Part shown: one piece after another, positions 14,101-26,600 of the stretch
How positions within the stretch are numbered: position 1 is the first letter of the stretch
Layout: every line of letters starts with the position of its first letter
Assembly: GCA_029207755.1 (NCBI GenBank)
Contig: JARCOQ010000005.1
Coordinates: 58,539,414-58,603,413, forward strand
Reading direction: 5' to 3'
DNA: 64,000 bases
Origin: Chamaea fasciata
Lineage: Eukaryota > Chordata > Aves > Passeriformes > Sylviidae
Notes under the pieces: generated by a model
Told to the model about the DNA's origin: nothing
Seen by the model: the letters and a program-made list of their open reading frames with translations, nothing else
Databases searched by the model: none
Translations under genes and position numbers: made by a program

Positions 14101-16386
14101 CATGTGTGAGTAAAGAAATATGGAGATTGTTTATGAGGGACTGAAGGGGAAGCAGCAGGACTACAAATTGGGGATTGGGGTTCTGATTCCTGTTCTGAAT
14201 AATTTCAAGCTGTGTCATGGTATGGTGCCTACCGAGGCAATCCATGCTTCTGTATCAATGGCAATGTGTCAGGAACACCTGGAGCCGTGGGGTCAGGAAC
14301 AGCAACAAGCTGTTGGGGTGTTGGGAGGGAGTGCAGCAGTGCAACAGACTGTAGCAATACACCCCTGTGTGGTGATCAGACCTTGTGATGCATTGATTGC
14401 TTTGGTTGTGGACTCTGCTCTCTGAGTCAGCCTTGGCTCTGTCCTGTGTTATTCCCTGGCACCAGGGTTGGGGTTCTCTCACCTCCTGCCCTGTGGCTGC
14501 CAGGGAGCCAGCCTGGCTGTGTCCTGCCTTGCACTGCCTGGGGACTGGTGCTGGCTTCTCCACAATATCCAGAGGATAAACAGTTTCATATAGTGGTGGT
14601 GCTCTGGTGCTGTCATTTCTGGGATAGCCACCCCAAAGAAAGACAGTATCTTATGTCCAGCCCTTGACCTGAAACCTTTTCTAATGAGAAGAGACTTGAG
14701 GTCAATGTCAAAGGCATTTTGTTTTAAATTTATTTTATTAAATAAATCACGAGGTTGAAATGCAGACAATACAGTTGCAAAGTTGAGAAAAGCAGGTGAA
14801 CGGGGATGAAAAGAAAAGCAGAGCTGAGCTCTGTTGGACACCTTCTGCTTAGCCAAGAGCTGACTATACCTCCCTGCTTTGTAGATCCTTGTTATCCCTC
14901 TAACCCATCTCCCCAAGAATCAGCCAGCTGTGTGCTGCTCTGGTACCTGGCTAAGCCTTGTGTCCTAAAGGACTGATGGCAAATCACTAGAGCTTTCCAT
15001 ATCAAATCTTCTAAACCTAGATGAGATGTAACAGTGATCAATCCACCTTGCATGCTTTGAGGTTTCACTCAAGACCAGCAAAGGCTCTAATCAGTCACCC
15101 GAAGTGATGGTCCATTTAAAGGTAACTTGTGCAACTTGGTCACGGGGAGCAGTGTAGCAAAGGGATTACCACAGGCTCACTCCAGTGCCTCTTGTCTGAG
15201 GGGTGATGGGTCGATGGATGCTCTGCTTGTCCTGTGCTGGATCTGAGGCTTCTGCTAAGCTTCATCTGTAACAATGTTTTAGCAGTAATGACTTCCCAGC
15301 ACCGGTGCAGTAAATAACTCTGCCATGGTGAATTTACTGAACTGTTTATTGACGGTTGCTGACTGCTAAGAGACCTTTCTGCCCTGTCTGCTGCTTTCAG
15401 GGAAGTGAAACTACTGTTCCAGAAACTGGTGGTTTATTGGTGCTCATCTTCAGATGCTTAAAATCTTCTTCAGTCTTTGATATGGTTATATTTATGCAGA
15501 CACAGCAAGTCTTGGAGGTAAAATGGGGAACTTCAGAAGGACTGTTAACTGCATGGATAAATTCTGAATTTAAAATTAGTAACACTTCTGTCTTGTCGAT
15601 ATATAGACATATAAAAGTTCACTTTGTACCTCCCCTCCCCTTTTGTGTGTCCATTTTTATCTTTTAGGATAAAAATTCCTTTTTTTTTTCTTTTATCGTT
15701 GTCAGTAGGACTGGCTTTTGCTTTTCCCTCTGTGTAAAAGCTATTGATCAACTGATAAGGAAAGAAAGGTGTTTAGATTGTGACCTGAGGCTGCTTTCTG
15801 CATGGCCAGGTCCTTCTACACAGTTCCCCAAATTACTTTAAATGCAAAGTTCCTTTGGTCTCCACCACTTTATTTGTTATTTTGTATTGGATTTTTTTTT
15901 TTAACAAAAGATGGCCTATTGCTTTTTTTGGAGTGTTGTAGGTGACATAGAAGTAAACCTAAAATGAGAAATATCTCTCTTTAGATGACTTTAGTTGCTG
16001 GGATCTCCTTTGATGACTAGACACATCACTTGAGAGATACCACACAGAGCCTTCTGTTAAATGAGGGCTGGTTAGGAGGATCCCAGTGCATGTGAAGCTG
16101 GGCAGGGAGCAGACCCCAAGTGTATTCATGGACTGACTGAAAATACAGCTGGGTAATGGCTGGGATTCTTCTTGCATGTCTGCTTGCAATGTACTAATGG
16201 TGCATTTCTTTTGCTGTGCAGCAAGCCATTTTTTGTTGATATCACCTCTTTTGGAAAGCGGGAGAGGGAAATTTAGGTGCAGTCTCTCCATACTCTAGCA
16301 AGCAGAAAATTGAACACATTTTTCATGCCTGAAGGCATGTGTTCTACCTCTTATTTGGTGTTAGAGCAGCTCTTTAGAAAGGAGTT

Positions 16387-16716
16387 TGTCATGGTTTAGC
16401 CCCAGCCAGCAACTGAGCCCCACGCAGCTGCTCGCTCACTTTCCCCTGGTGGGATGGGGGAGAAAATTGGAAGAGTAGAAATGAGAAAATGAGGGTTGAG
16501 ATAGACAGTTTAATGGGTAAACTAAAAACAGCCTGTGCAAGCAAAGCCAAAAAAAAAGGGAATTCATTCGCTGCTTCCCATGGGCAGGCAGGTGTTCAGC
16601 CTTCCCCAAGACAGCAGGGCTCCAGCATGCCTAGCGGAGACTTGGGAAGACAGATCCAAGCCTCACAGCTCACTACTGTGAGGAAAATTAACTCTACCCC
16701 AGCCAAAACCATCACA
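16387..16716. mobile_element. solo LTR of an avian endogenous retrovirus (ERVL-like)
   Basis: This roughly 330-bp element begins TGTCATGGTTTAGCCCCAGC and ends with AGCCAAAACCATCACA, giving TG...CA termini. Internal landmarks are CACGCAGCTGCTCGCTCACT, GGTGGGATGGGGGAGA, the GACAGTTTAAT stretch, GGGCAGGCAGGTGTTCAGCC and TTGGGAAGACAG. I recognise this layout from LTRs that are abundant in passerine genomes. No internal retroviral coding sequence or second LTR adjoins it, so it is a solo LTR left by recombination. A clear target-site duplication is not visible in the flanks. The exact family name and the retroviral strand cannot be settled here. It is a non-coding relic. Confidence 0.8.
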
Positions 16717-18609
16717 AAGCTGTAGCTGCATTTTGTGAGGATGCTTGTAAAACACTTGAAGCTTTTTTGCTTGCCGGATCAGGCTATGCAGGGACTGGAA
16801 AGCAGGGAAAGTGGGGCCTCTGCTGTAGGTGATAGGGGCAGGAGCCTTGTTTCTGGTGGCTGAGGGAGGAAATGTGATGGGAAGGAGCATCCTGCAGAAC
16901 TGAGGTGCCCAGGCCAAAGGAGGAGTTACTTAAGAAATCCATAAACCCTCAATCAGTGAGCAGCCAACCCTGCAAGTGCCAAAACCCAGGCTTTTCTTAA
17001 ATATAGAAGGAAAATCCTACGGTGCTGTGTCCAGTTTTGGATATGGGTTTAAAGACTTTTCAAAGACCAGAAAGCTCAGCAGTGTTACTTTTCCATTTAA
17101 TCAATTTTGTGAAAGCCTGAGTAATACCAGCCTTGCTGACAATAAGTTTGTGCAAACAGTTCACATGCGGCTTTTGGCTCCATGCATGAGCTGCCTCCAG
17201 GAAGATGCTGGGTTCTGTAATTCATGTCAAGAGACGTGTGTGGAGTTCTGCAAACAGGTGATATCCGAGATCAAATCAATAGATCGCTCCTGAGCAGGAA
17301 GCCTTCCTAACAGGATACCCCTCTGCATTTTAGAAACAAGGGCAGTGTGAGGAAACCAGGGTCTATATGAAGGCTGGAGGCTTTTCTCTTAGGGCTGGAG
17401 GAAAAAGAGATGGGGAAAAATATGCTCCATGAAAGAATACACTGACTGTCTCTCTGGCTCTGAAAAAAATCTGGTGGCATTCTGCTTGTAATCTTCCCCC
17501 CAAAATACTTTCTTTTTAAAACTCCAGCTCTGCCCTGGGTAGGGGGTTTGCTTAACACAAAGCATACACTTCCCCTGTGGCTTCCTTGAGCCCAAGTGAT
17601 GGGGCCTGACCAAGTTTCATCTCACACCTTCAGAGCCAGGTTGGCATCACTGGCTTTTAGGATTTGCTCTGTCCTTCTGTCTCATGCTGGGCTAATTTAG
17701 CCTCATCTTGGTAAACAAGAAAAGGGTCCTTATTCAACAGATTTGAGCTGGAGTGACTGCAGCTGTCGTCTGGTCTGTGCACAAACCAATTTTGTTCATT
17801 CCCTCGCCTGGCAGGAAGCCTGAACCAGAATTTTGTCGGGTCTAATCAGCATTAAACCAATGTCAGAGGGGCTGCAGCAGGCTGCTCTGTGGCAAGGCAG
17901 GAGCAACAGGGCTGTTTGGGAGGGATTAGCCTAAGTCCTGCTTGGGATGCAGCTGTGATAGGAAAGGCACTGAAGCTGTGCAGAGTATTTTTTCTTGGGC
18001 TTTCACAACAAGCAGCGAACTGCCAAAAAAACTGGCTTCCCGGTGAGAAATCAGCATGATTTACTGTATGTGACCATAGATAAAAAAGCCAGGAGAAGGT
18101 GCAGTGTCCACAGAGCTGTAGTATCCAGGAGATACAAATGATGCCTTTGAGCATGCTGGGCTTTCCTCTCCTGGAGAGGCAAGGCGGCAGACAGTGAAAT
18201 GAGTTCAGTGTGTGGTCTCCAGCCAAGAGATGATGTTAGTGACGCTGCTGCTATTGTTGTGTTATACCATAATAGATGTGTTAGTACTAAACGACCTGAA
18301 GATTAGGAGGTGGAAATATTTTGAAGTGAAGACCAGAGGCTTTGCAAGGGCTGATTCATAGCTCAGGTTCCTCACAGACTCTGTTTTCCTGCCTGGCATT
18401 TACCTTGCAGGTTCACAAGTGCCTCCTGGTTTGCACTGCAAGCATTAAGTCAGAGAACCTGCCTTATACTGTTTGCTCCAAAGATGCTGAAATATTGATG
18501 TCTTACTTTGCTCTCCCCTCCTTACAGCTATTGAATTGTCCTTGTAGTTTTTCATCTCAAAAATTAATTTTGTCTTGCTCCTGAGCACCATGATTTGGCT
18601 TTGAAGTCA

Positions 18610-18680
18610 GCCCTGCTTTAAACAGGGGCATGGACCAGATAACCTCCAGAGGTCCTTTCTGATCTGGTTATTCTAATACA
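18610..18680 (+). mobile_element. CR1 LINE 3' tail fragment
   Basis: The stretch GCCCTGCTTTAAACAGGGGC, then ATGGACCAGATAACCTCCAG and AGGTCCTTTCTGATCTGG, followed by TTATTCTAATA, matches the end of the avian CR1 consensus. In that consensus a TTGGACTAGATGACCTCCAG-type block precedes an ATTCTATG octamer. Only about 70 bp remain, in the sense orientation. The terminal octamer has decayed, indicating an old copy. Confidence 0.72.
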
Positions 18681-19611
18681 CTCAGTCCTGAACCCCCTGC
18701 TTTTACAGGGACATATTTTGAATGATTCTACAGCTGAAATTCTTCATCTTCCTCTGTGATTGTCTGTGTATGTGCTCAACATTAGTTATCCCATCTCTGA
18801 CTGCAGCTATAAGAGTTCTTTGGGAACAACCTGAAATGGGCTCATGTATTATCCACAGCAGGCACAGCCTTGCTCTGAATGCCTTCTAGGCCTCCTAAAC
18901 CTCTGCTAAATATGAGTCTGCCTAAATTTGCATGTCAAAACTGTTTTCTTGTACAAAGCTAAGCCCAAATGAACTTTTGAACCACATCCCTGCCACATGC
19001 TAAGTGTGTTTTTGTTGTTTCGGAAGCTCATTTAGGGGGAGCGAGCAGACCTTCTGGTCTGGGGTGTCCCAATTAATTATAAGCTATACAACATAAGAAA
19101 TCCTCCTTCCTAGGGAAAAGTCTTTAGCAGCAAACCTGTCTGAGATGAGTGAACTGAGACACAGGAACAGAGCTGCTTTCTGAATGCTTTCATCACAGAA
19201 AAAAACTCCTTCAGGTCTCAGTGAAGAAAAAGGAATCAAAGGCCCAGCCTTGCTTTGTGCTTACTGATACATGATATGGTCTCCCTTGGCAGTGTCTGAT
19301 GGCCTGAAAAATTTAGTGGGTGTGAGATTATTCCTTAGGCAGAAGAATATTAGCTACCAGCAGTGCCTTCTGGAACACCATTTTCCTAGAGGAAGGTGAA
19401 ATGGTTTGGGGCATACTCTTAAGCAGAAGTAAAAGGTTGAAAAAAACCCCCAGCTAAACAAAAAGATCATCAGTTTTCTGAAAACTTGACATCCAGCTGG
19501 GTACTAACAGAACTGGATGGGCTTTGAAAGGAGCCTCCAATGCACATCCTCAAGCAGTCACTGAAATGGATGGAAAATATCTATGAACCTCTCCAATTCT
19601 AGTAGTGTTCA

Positions 19612-19712
19612 GTTTTTTGGTTGTGGTTTTTGTTTTCGTTTGGGGTTTTTTGTTTTTTTTTTGTTTGTTTGTTTGGTTGGTTTGGTTTTTTGTTGTTGTT
19701 AGTTTTTTTGCT
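19612..19712. repeat. T/G-rich low-complexity tract
   Basis: About 100 bp consist almost only of T and G on the + strand, with TTTG and TTGG units, T runs and a GTTGTTGTT end. Strand asymmetry is extreme. It is simple sequence that probably arose by slippage, with no coding content. Confidence 0.9.
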
Positions 19713-20472
19713 AGTCCTGACTGAGAACATCCTGACTTGCATGAGGGCTGGGCTGTTTAAATGAGGTAGGGCCAGTAACAGAAACTAGATTTGCTGTAAC
19801 CCAAAGCACCTTTTATCTACTGTCCTTGAATACTGGTATTTTTTTTCCTAAACAACTTACCACTTTGAGTTTCAGAGTCTTTCTGTTAGTCTATGGATAT
19901 TCAAAAATTGCTTTCCCCAATGCAGTTGTTACGCTTGGATTCTGCAGGGACCTATTTTTCATGCCTAATTATAGGCAGTGTGCTCTGCTGATGGCTAGTG
20001 TCTTCAGGCTGTTATCCTGGAATTGCCATCTCTTGCCATTTCTAATGCAAGAGGTGGGTTTTTTTTATTAATTTGGGGCGTTTGACAAGTTTGGGCCCCC
20101 TCCCTGTGGGAGCACAGATGGCAGCTAAAGGGATGCTGGAACGATTTTACTCCTACCTTGGTGATGACAAACCGGGTTTCGGGAGAGAGTGGCAAGACTC
20201 TGTAAATCTGTTTGAACTTAACCCGTGTCTCTGACAAATGTGGAAGGGATTTGATGCTCTCCCTGTGATGGTCAGTGCTGAGGTCAGAGGTCCTGCTTGC
20301 TTACTTACACTCTCCTGATTGATCATTACGTCCAGGGCTCCCCTCCTGTCCAGATTTCAGTGTTGTGCTTTCTGCCTCTTCTGCCTCGGGGCATCCTGTG
20401 AGAAGTGCAGAGTTGTTCTTCTTGTCAGGGAATTAATTCTTCATCTTCAGCTAGAAGGACCCTTCAGGAAAA

Positions 20473-20673
20473 TTCATAGAATGATAGAATGGTTTGGAAG
20501 GAGCCTTAAAGATCACCTGATTCCAACTCCCCTGCCATGGACAGGGACACCTTTCACTAGAACAGGTTGCTCGGAGCTCTATTCAACCTGGCCTTGAACA
20601 CTTCCAGGAATAGGGCATCCCCAGCTTCTGTGGGCAACCTGTTCCGGTGTCTCACCACCCTCACAGTAAATTT
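20473..20673 (-). mobile_element. CR1 LINE 3' end, 5'-truncated copy
   Basis: Read on the + strand it begins with the reverse complement of the CR1 terminal octamers (TCATAGAATGATAGAATGG). It continues with TTTGGAAGGAGCCTTAAAGA, CTCCCCTGCCATGGACAGGG, CTGGCCTTGAACACTTCCAG and GGGCAACCTGTTCCGGTGTC, ending CTCACAGTAAA. This is the well-known avian CR1 3' region, inserted antisense to DENND5B. It is severely 5'-truncated, as is typical, and is the best preserved CR1 copy in the window. Confidence 0.93.
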
Positions 20674-23600
20674 GAGCTGGTGCAGCTCCTTTCTCCATCT
20701 TAAAGACCACGTGTGGTTTCAAGTTTTGTATGTGCCAAGTTTGCATAGCCCAGGGGCTTGAAGAAAGGGACAGCTTGGACTTGAAATGTCTGGAGGTGCA
20801 GCAGTTTCCAAGTTCATGATCTGACTTTGGAGTTCTGTTTTCTGTTGAGGATCTTTGCAAAGCTTTGTGTTACTTTTTGTTTGGAATGCACAGTACTGTG
20901 CTTACTTCCTGAGCTACAATCTTTCTTATAAGAGCACAATTTCCAAATTATTAAGTAAAAGAAAGGTTAGTAAGAGGGAAAAACTGACTTCGGGCCAGAA
21001 TAGAAGTCAGTGCTTTTGCTTCTACAGGTTAACAAACGGTTGCAATTAAATACCTTTTCAAAGCAGAAAATAAAGACGTAGGAAACATCAGTTATTTTAG
21101 ACAATATTGACTTTATGGCTTCTTTGACATACCCTGATAGTTCAGGGAGATACAGCAGTGTTGTTTGTCTAAGAAAGTGCAAACTTCTGTCAGAGTCCAC
21201 TTGCATGACTATTGTGGGGTCATGTGAGTCTGCATGTTATCGTTTGGGTAAGGCAATTGCACTTTGATCTAACCTGGAAAGGGAGCTCTACCTGTGTGGG
21301 GCTCAGGTTTTGCTGCCATTAAGTCACCTGCTCAAGATCTCCTCCTGTGGGCTGCATCAAAGTCCATCAACTCTTTAGGCAGGGAGAAAGCGGTGGGGAG
21401 GTGGGAAGGTGATGTGGATTAGTGCCTTTAATGCAGGATTGTTACATCTTCCCCCTTCACTGTGAAATCCGAGTTCCTGACCTGAATGAAACAGGGTTCA
21501 CTGGCTTAACCTGCAGCCTGAAGCAGCTTTGTTGGGAAGCAGCAGTGTAAGAAAGAAAGCAGGAAAGGTGAGGAAGATCTCTAGATAAACACACCAAACA
21601 GTTTACATCTCTGGGATGGGTGGCAGAAGGATGTTTCTTTAGGGAGGCAGTAATTTGGGAAGGGGTTAACCAGAAGCACCACCAGTATACACAGTTCCTC
21701 AGGCTGTTTATAAATGGATACTCTGATGCTACAAAATACAGATTCAGGTTGAAGTTTCATATTTCTGCATTAAAATAAGTCACATTAAGGCTGTCATATC
21801 AGTATAAACAGAGAATAAACCTTGCTGAATTCAAAGCCTGGGGTGAAGTCCTACTTTAGCAAGCAGCCTTTTTCAGAGGCAGAAGCAGCATGTTTTGGAA
21901 GCTTTGTTGTTTTGGCTCATAAATAAGTTGAGCTAGAAGTTTGAATGTTTTGAAGTTCTTTCATGACCCTTGAATTTGCAGCTGTAGGATGTATATGAAT
22001 GCTCAGATTCCTTTAATCTCATACATACATAGTGGTTTTGATTTCAAAGGGGAATTCTGTTCCCCACATGCACCTCCTGTTCTTGTGACAACTCGGAGAC
22101 CAGCTCCGTTGGACTGATTGCCTCTATACAAGTGAAGCCCTTGAAATACTCATTATAGTCTGCTAATCTAATAATAGTGAGTCATCTTATAGTCCTTAAC
22201 AAGAAAGTATTTTTTCATCCTGATAGTAAAACTACAGAGTTTATTTTAGCAAATATCCTGTAATACTCGTGCTCAGGTATCCCATGCTTAGCTTATTGCT
22301 AGCATCTGTGTAACTGCTGAGATCTGTATCATTTGTTGTCACAAATTTTTTTTTTAGCTTGGGTTTTTTTTCTTGTTTGTGCTGCCCATTTGAATATTTA
22401 AAAAAAAATTGCTTCCTAAATGTAAATATTTAATGCAATGCACACAGACCTGTTCACCTTTGCATTGAGGAGGCATCCATCAGGGAGGCTCCTGGTGTAT
22501 TCTGCAGGTTGCAGAATAAATCACTGCAAACCTGTCAAACCCTGAAGAGGTATGCAAATGCCTGCGTCTCTTTAATCTGACATGTGTGTATCCTGCCTGA
22601 TTTGAGATGGGAATTTTAATCCCACAGGAGCAATGCAGGAACTCCTGATGCTGCTGCATCGCTGTGCAGAATTAGGAGCCAGCTGGTGTCCAGGTTTGAG
22701 GACTATCTCTATTGTTGCTCAGGCCATTTTGTGGAAGAGCCCCATGTGCAGGGGGCAGCTTTTATCCTGGAGCAGAGTGCTCCTGCCAGTCCCCTCTCTT
22801 TGGGGGAGAGGGAGCACGTGCACATGTGTGTGGTTGTGAATACCCTGCACGTGTGCTCTTTCTTACACAGAATGATGATCTTGAGTTGGTGTGTTTATGT
22901 TTTATAGGGAATGTTGAATGTTGAGTGAAACCCATCCTTAAGCACCCAAAATTACTCTCTTCTGCCTTGATTTGAAGGAATAACAGCTTTTTCATAACAA
23001 AACGACAATGCTCTTGTTTTTTTGCAACAGGATGATCACACAAAGACACCACTACTTTCAGTTGTGCAGCCACACCTGTACATTGTGTTATTCTCTTTCT
23101 TTTTTGCAGGTACTTCCTTGCATTTATTAGACCTTCCAGACCTTTGTGCACTCACAGAAAGCATAGGTACTGAAGTGCGTTCAGCTATGGTCCGTGCCTA
23201 ATGCAGCCTTGATGTGCTCAGTGTGAAATGCTCCGTTTCTAATGTGTAATGTTGAAACAGCTACCGAGGCTCCTAAACAGCATGGAATGGTTTGCCTCAT
23301 TAGGTGAAGCATTTTATTTAACTCCATAAAATTCCACTTCATGCCAAAGGAAGGTGTAAAATACTACTATAACATATGTCACGTGGAAATAACAGGAGTT
23401 GTGTGCAATGGCCAGGAAAGTTCTGGTATCTGTTTGAGGTACCTCTAAAGCCTTGGTTTTCAAGTAGATCTGTAGTTGGTGACAGCTCATGCTTATATAA
23501 AAATTGGAGCAGCAATTACGTGCCTTCTACCTATGTTTTTTTGGCATGCCAATCAACCTGGGATCCAGGCACCCAAAGATTAGTGGATTAGTGGTGAAGA

Positions 23601-26600
23601 AGTAACATTTGTTTAAATGCCAAGTAATTTTAGGTTTATTTAGATCTCTGTTCTCTGCTGCTTTCATCTCTACTAACAGGGCACTGAATAATAGGTAAGA
23701 CATGCACTTTGTTTGAAGGTGGACTTCAATTTCTTACTCTTTTTTTCTGTGCATCTCTCCTCTTTCAGAGTCCCATTGGCTCTCTTCAGCTTGATTTCAG
23801 GCCAGGAATTGCTCCCTGTTCCCTTCTGTGGCTCTCTTGGGTCTTTTTACCTTTCGTGTCTAAAAACATTCCTGAAACATATGCCATTCTTAAATGGATA
23901 TCTACTGATAGAGGGATTTGCTGGAGTGGCAGTAGAAATGTGAGGGGAGAAAGGGTGAGACACTGGTTTTCATTGCTGAGCTTTGGTAAAGGGGAGACTT
24001 GTAAGGTATAGAGCCTTTTGCATTCTCTGTGTTCTTTAAGAGGTCTTGTTGATGGCGGTGGAAAGTGTATCCCAGGGTTTAAAGCTGGGTTGTTGGGAGA
24101 CCAAGCAACCCCAAAACACACCTGAGAGAAAATCTGGTAGAAGCCTTGAAGCAGTGTTTTTGAGGCACAGGGGTCAGGACTGCACTTGCAGAATGGCCTT
24201 TATTTCCAGATGTCTGTGGGGACCAGTGGGACAAGGGAAGGAAGGATCTGAGGGGCATTTGTGAGCTGCACCCAGAGACAATTACTTTTATGGCCTTTTT
24301 GAGTGAGATCCTGCTTTCCACAGGTGCTTTGGCACCTGAAACTCCCCAAGGCCTTAAGGGAAGGCAGAGGATTTTGTTTCTGGCAGTCTTTGTAGGGATC
24401 TGAACTATATCTAGAAGCATGGTAGAAATGATGCTGTGCTTTGAGTTTTCCACCTGGAATCTAGTTTGGATCCAGAAATTAATGTTTGTCCGAGCCTTTG
24501 CATTTGAATCCTGAAACTTTACAGTGACGTGGTGATTGGCTCCTGGTGTCAGCTTTTTGTATTTTCAGTAAACCTGGAAACTGGCCAGCAAATTGGCAGG
24601 AGTGGTAAAGCATAAATCTGGGGGTTTATGTTTTGTCTGAAATAGGGCTCTGCTGCAATGAATAAAACTTAAAGCTGTATCTAACTAACCTAACTGGTAG
24701 AGATTTACTTAAGGTTTACACAAGCATAAAGAATATTCCTCATGTGGCTTACATGCACAGTTGCTGTGCACTGATGCACTTAATAATCCCTTCTGTAAAC
24801 TCACTGGCATTCTTCAGATTGTAAACAAAGCTGGTGTTGTCTAACACCTATAGAGATGTTTGTGGAGTAGTTACAACTGATCTTTCTTCAAGATGGTATT
24901 TTTTTCCATTTAACAATGTTCTAACACTTCTAGTTGACAAAACTCCATTTTCCCCCCCAAAGCTAACAATAACTGCATCATGCAGCATGGTGTATAAATG
25001 CCTTGGTCCTTTGATGACAGCTTCGCCCTCTTTCGAAGTGTTTGCAGCAATATGCTGATCTCCAGTTTCTGTGGTGCAGCTGAGAGCAATCTGCAGATTG
25101 AAATGGTTTTCAGGTAGCTCTTAGGTGGAAGTACCAGCTTTTAAGGATGAATATGGCTGTGTGGCCAGCGCATCCTTGCCTCTCTGCAGCTCCATTCCTG
25201 CTTGCCACCCATCTCCAGCCGGAAGCTCTGGTAACTTCAAGCCTTGCCTGAGGGCTCTTGTGACTTTTCAGCGTGCAGAAGGTTTTTTGTCTTTTCTTCT
25301 AAAAGGATCTATTTGTTGAAAACTGGCAGAAGACTGGCTCTTGGAGACTGTCATAAGGACAATTCCTTATTGGCAGCAACTTATGCAGCAGTTGCTCAAA
25401 ACTCCCTGGACTAAGTTTGCACTCCACAAGGGAGTGCTTTCTACTTTATGCCAGTGAAAGAGCTCTGTTGGCTGCAGGAAGCAAAGCTCTTTCTTTGCCT
25501 GACCCTTCTCATCAAGACCACATATTAACTAAGTTTTCATAAAGCTTAGCAGCTGCAGCCTTTGACAGGTGACAGTTGCCTTCTTGTAACCCTTTGCTTG
25601 TAAAGGGTGTGCAAAAGACATAACTCACTACAGTGGGGAGCCACTTCTGGGCCCACCCTTTCTAAATCCTACTTTTGCCCCACTAAGGAAACCAGCTGTG
25701 TAAATCTCACAGGTGTGGGCCAGCTCTTTGAAGGGCTGCAAAGAGGCTCTCCCTTCTCAGGGTGTTTTAAGTATCCATCTTGAGTGCCAGCGTTGGGTTA
25801 AGGACTGTGCTGTTGGAAGAAGAATCTTCCTCAGAAACTGGGGATAGCTTCCTTCTGGTGCCAACAGCATGTGGGCAGTGCTGAGTAAAAACCAACCATA
25901 AGTTCCTTGTATCCTCTGTGTGCCTCAGCACATCAAGGGGTTGTTCTTGGTGACATCAGCGAGGAAGGGCTTCCTTTATCTGGAGAAATCCCAGTGTAAC
26001 ATTGCTGAGTCCAGGGAACTGAGATCTCAAGCTTGTGTGAGGTGGATAAAAAGAAAGCTAACCCCGTGGGTTGCTTAGCTGGATATTCAAGCTGCAGTGT
26101 GGACATCTTCATGCTCTGTTGATATCAAATTTGTTTAGTACTGAAAATGGTACAGGCCAAATTGTACTGATTTGCAAGGTGAGCTTAATTAGGATGGCAG
26201 GAGATGTTATATAAATGCAGCTTCGGTGAAACTGCTTCTGACTTCAAGTAACAAAACACCTGAAACTTGCCATCCTGATGAGTGGAGACTGATATGGCTG
26301 CATGATAGTATGTGCATTGCAGAGCGGTTCAAAAAAAACTCAATACAGCCCAGTTTAAAAGTAACTGAATAGACTGGAATTGTAAAAATAAAGCAGTTTC
26401 TTCCTGTCTTTAAAAAGCCCCAAAGCAAAATTTACTGAAAAACTCCCCTTTGTTTCCCACATTGTTGCACACAAACATAAAGAGTAGCAGTACAGGGATT
26501 TTTAGGATGACAAGTTCAACTTGGTTGTGGGTTTTGGTGGGGTTTTTCCTTTCCTTTTCTCCAGAAATACCAACTATAACAAAGCAGATCTTGAGACAAG

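Noticed and set aside
16976..17293. 105-residue open frame on the + strand, Cys-rich toward its end
   Set aside because: I recognise no family. The cysteines (CMSCLQEDAGFCNSC) are suggestive of a small knot, but there is no signal peptide, splice context or conservation evidence.
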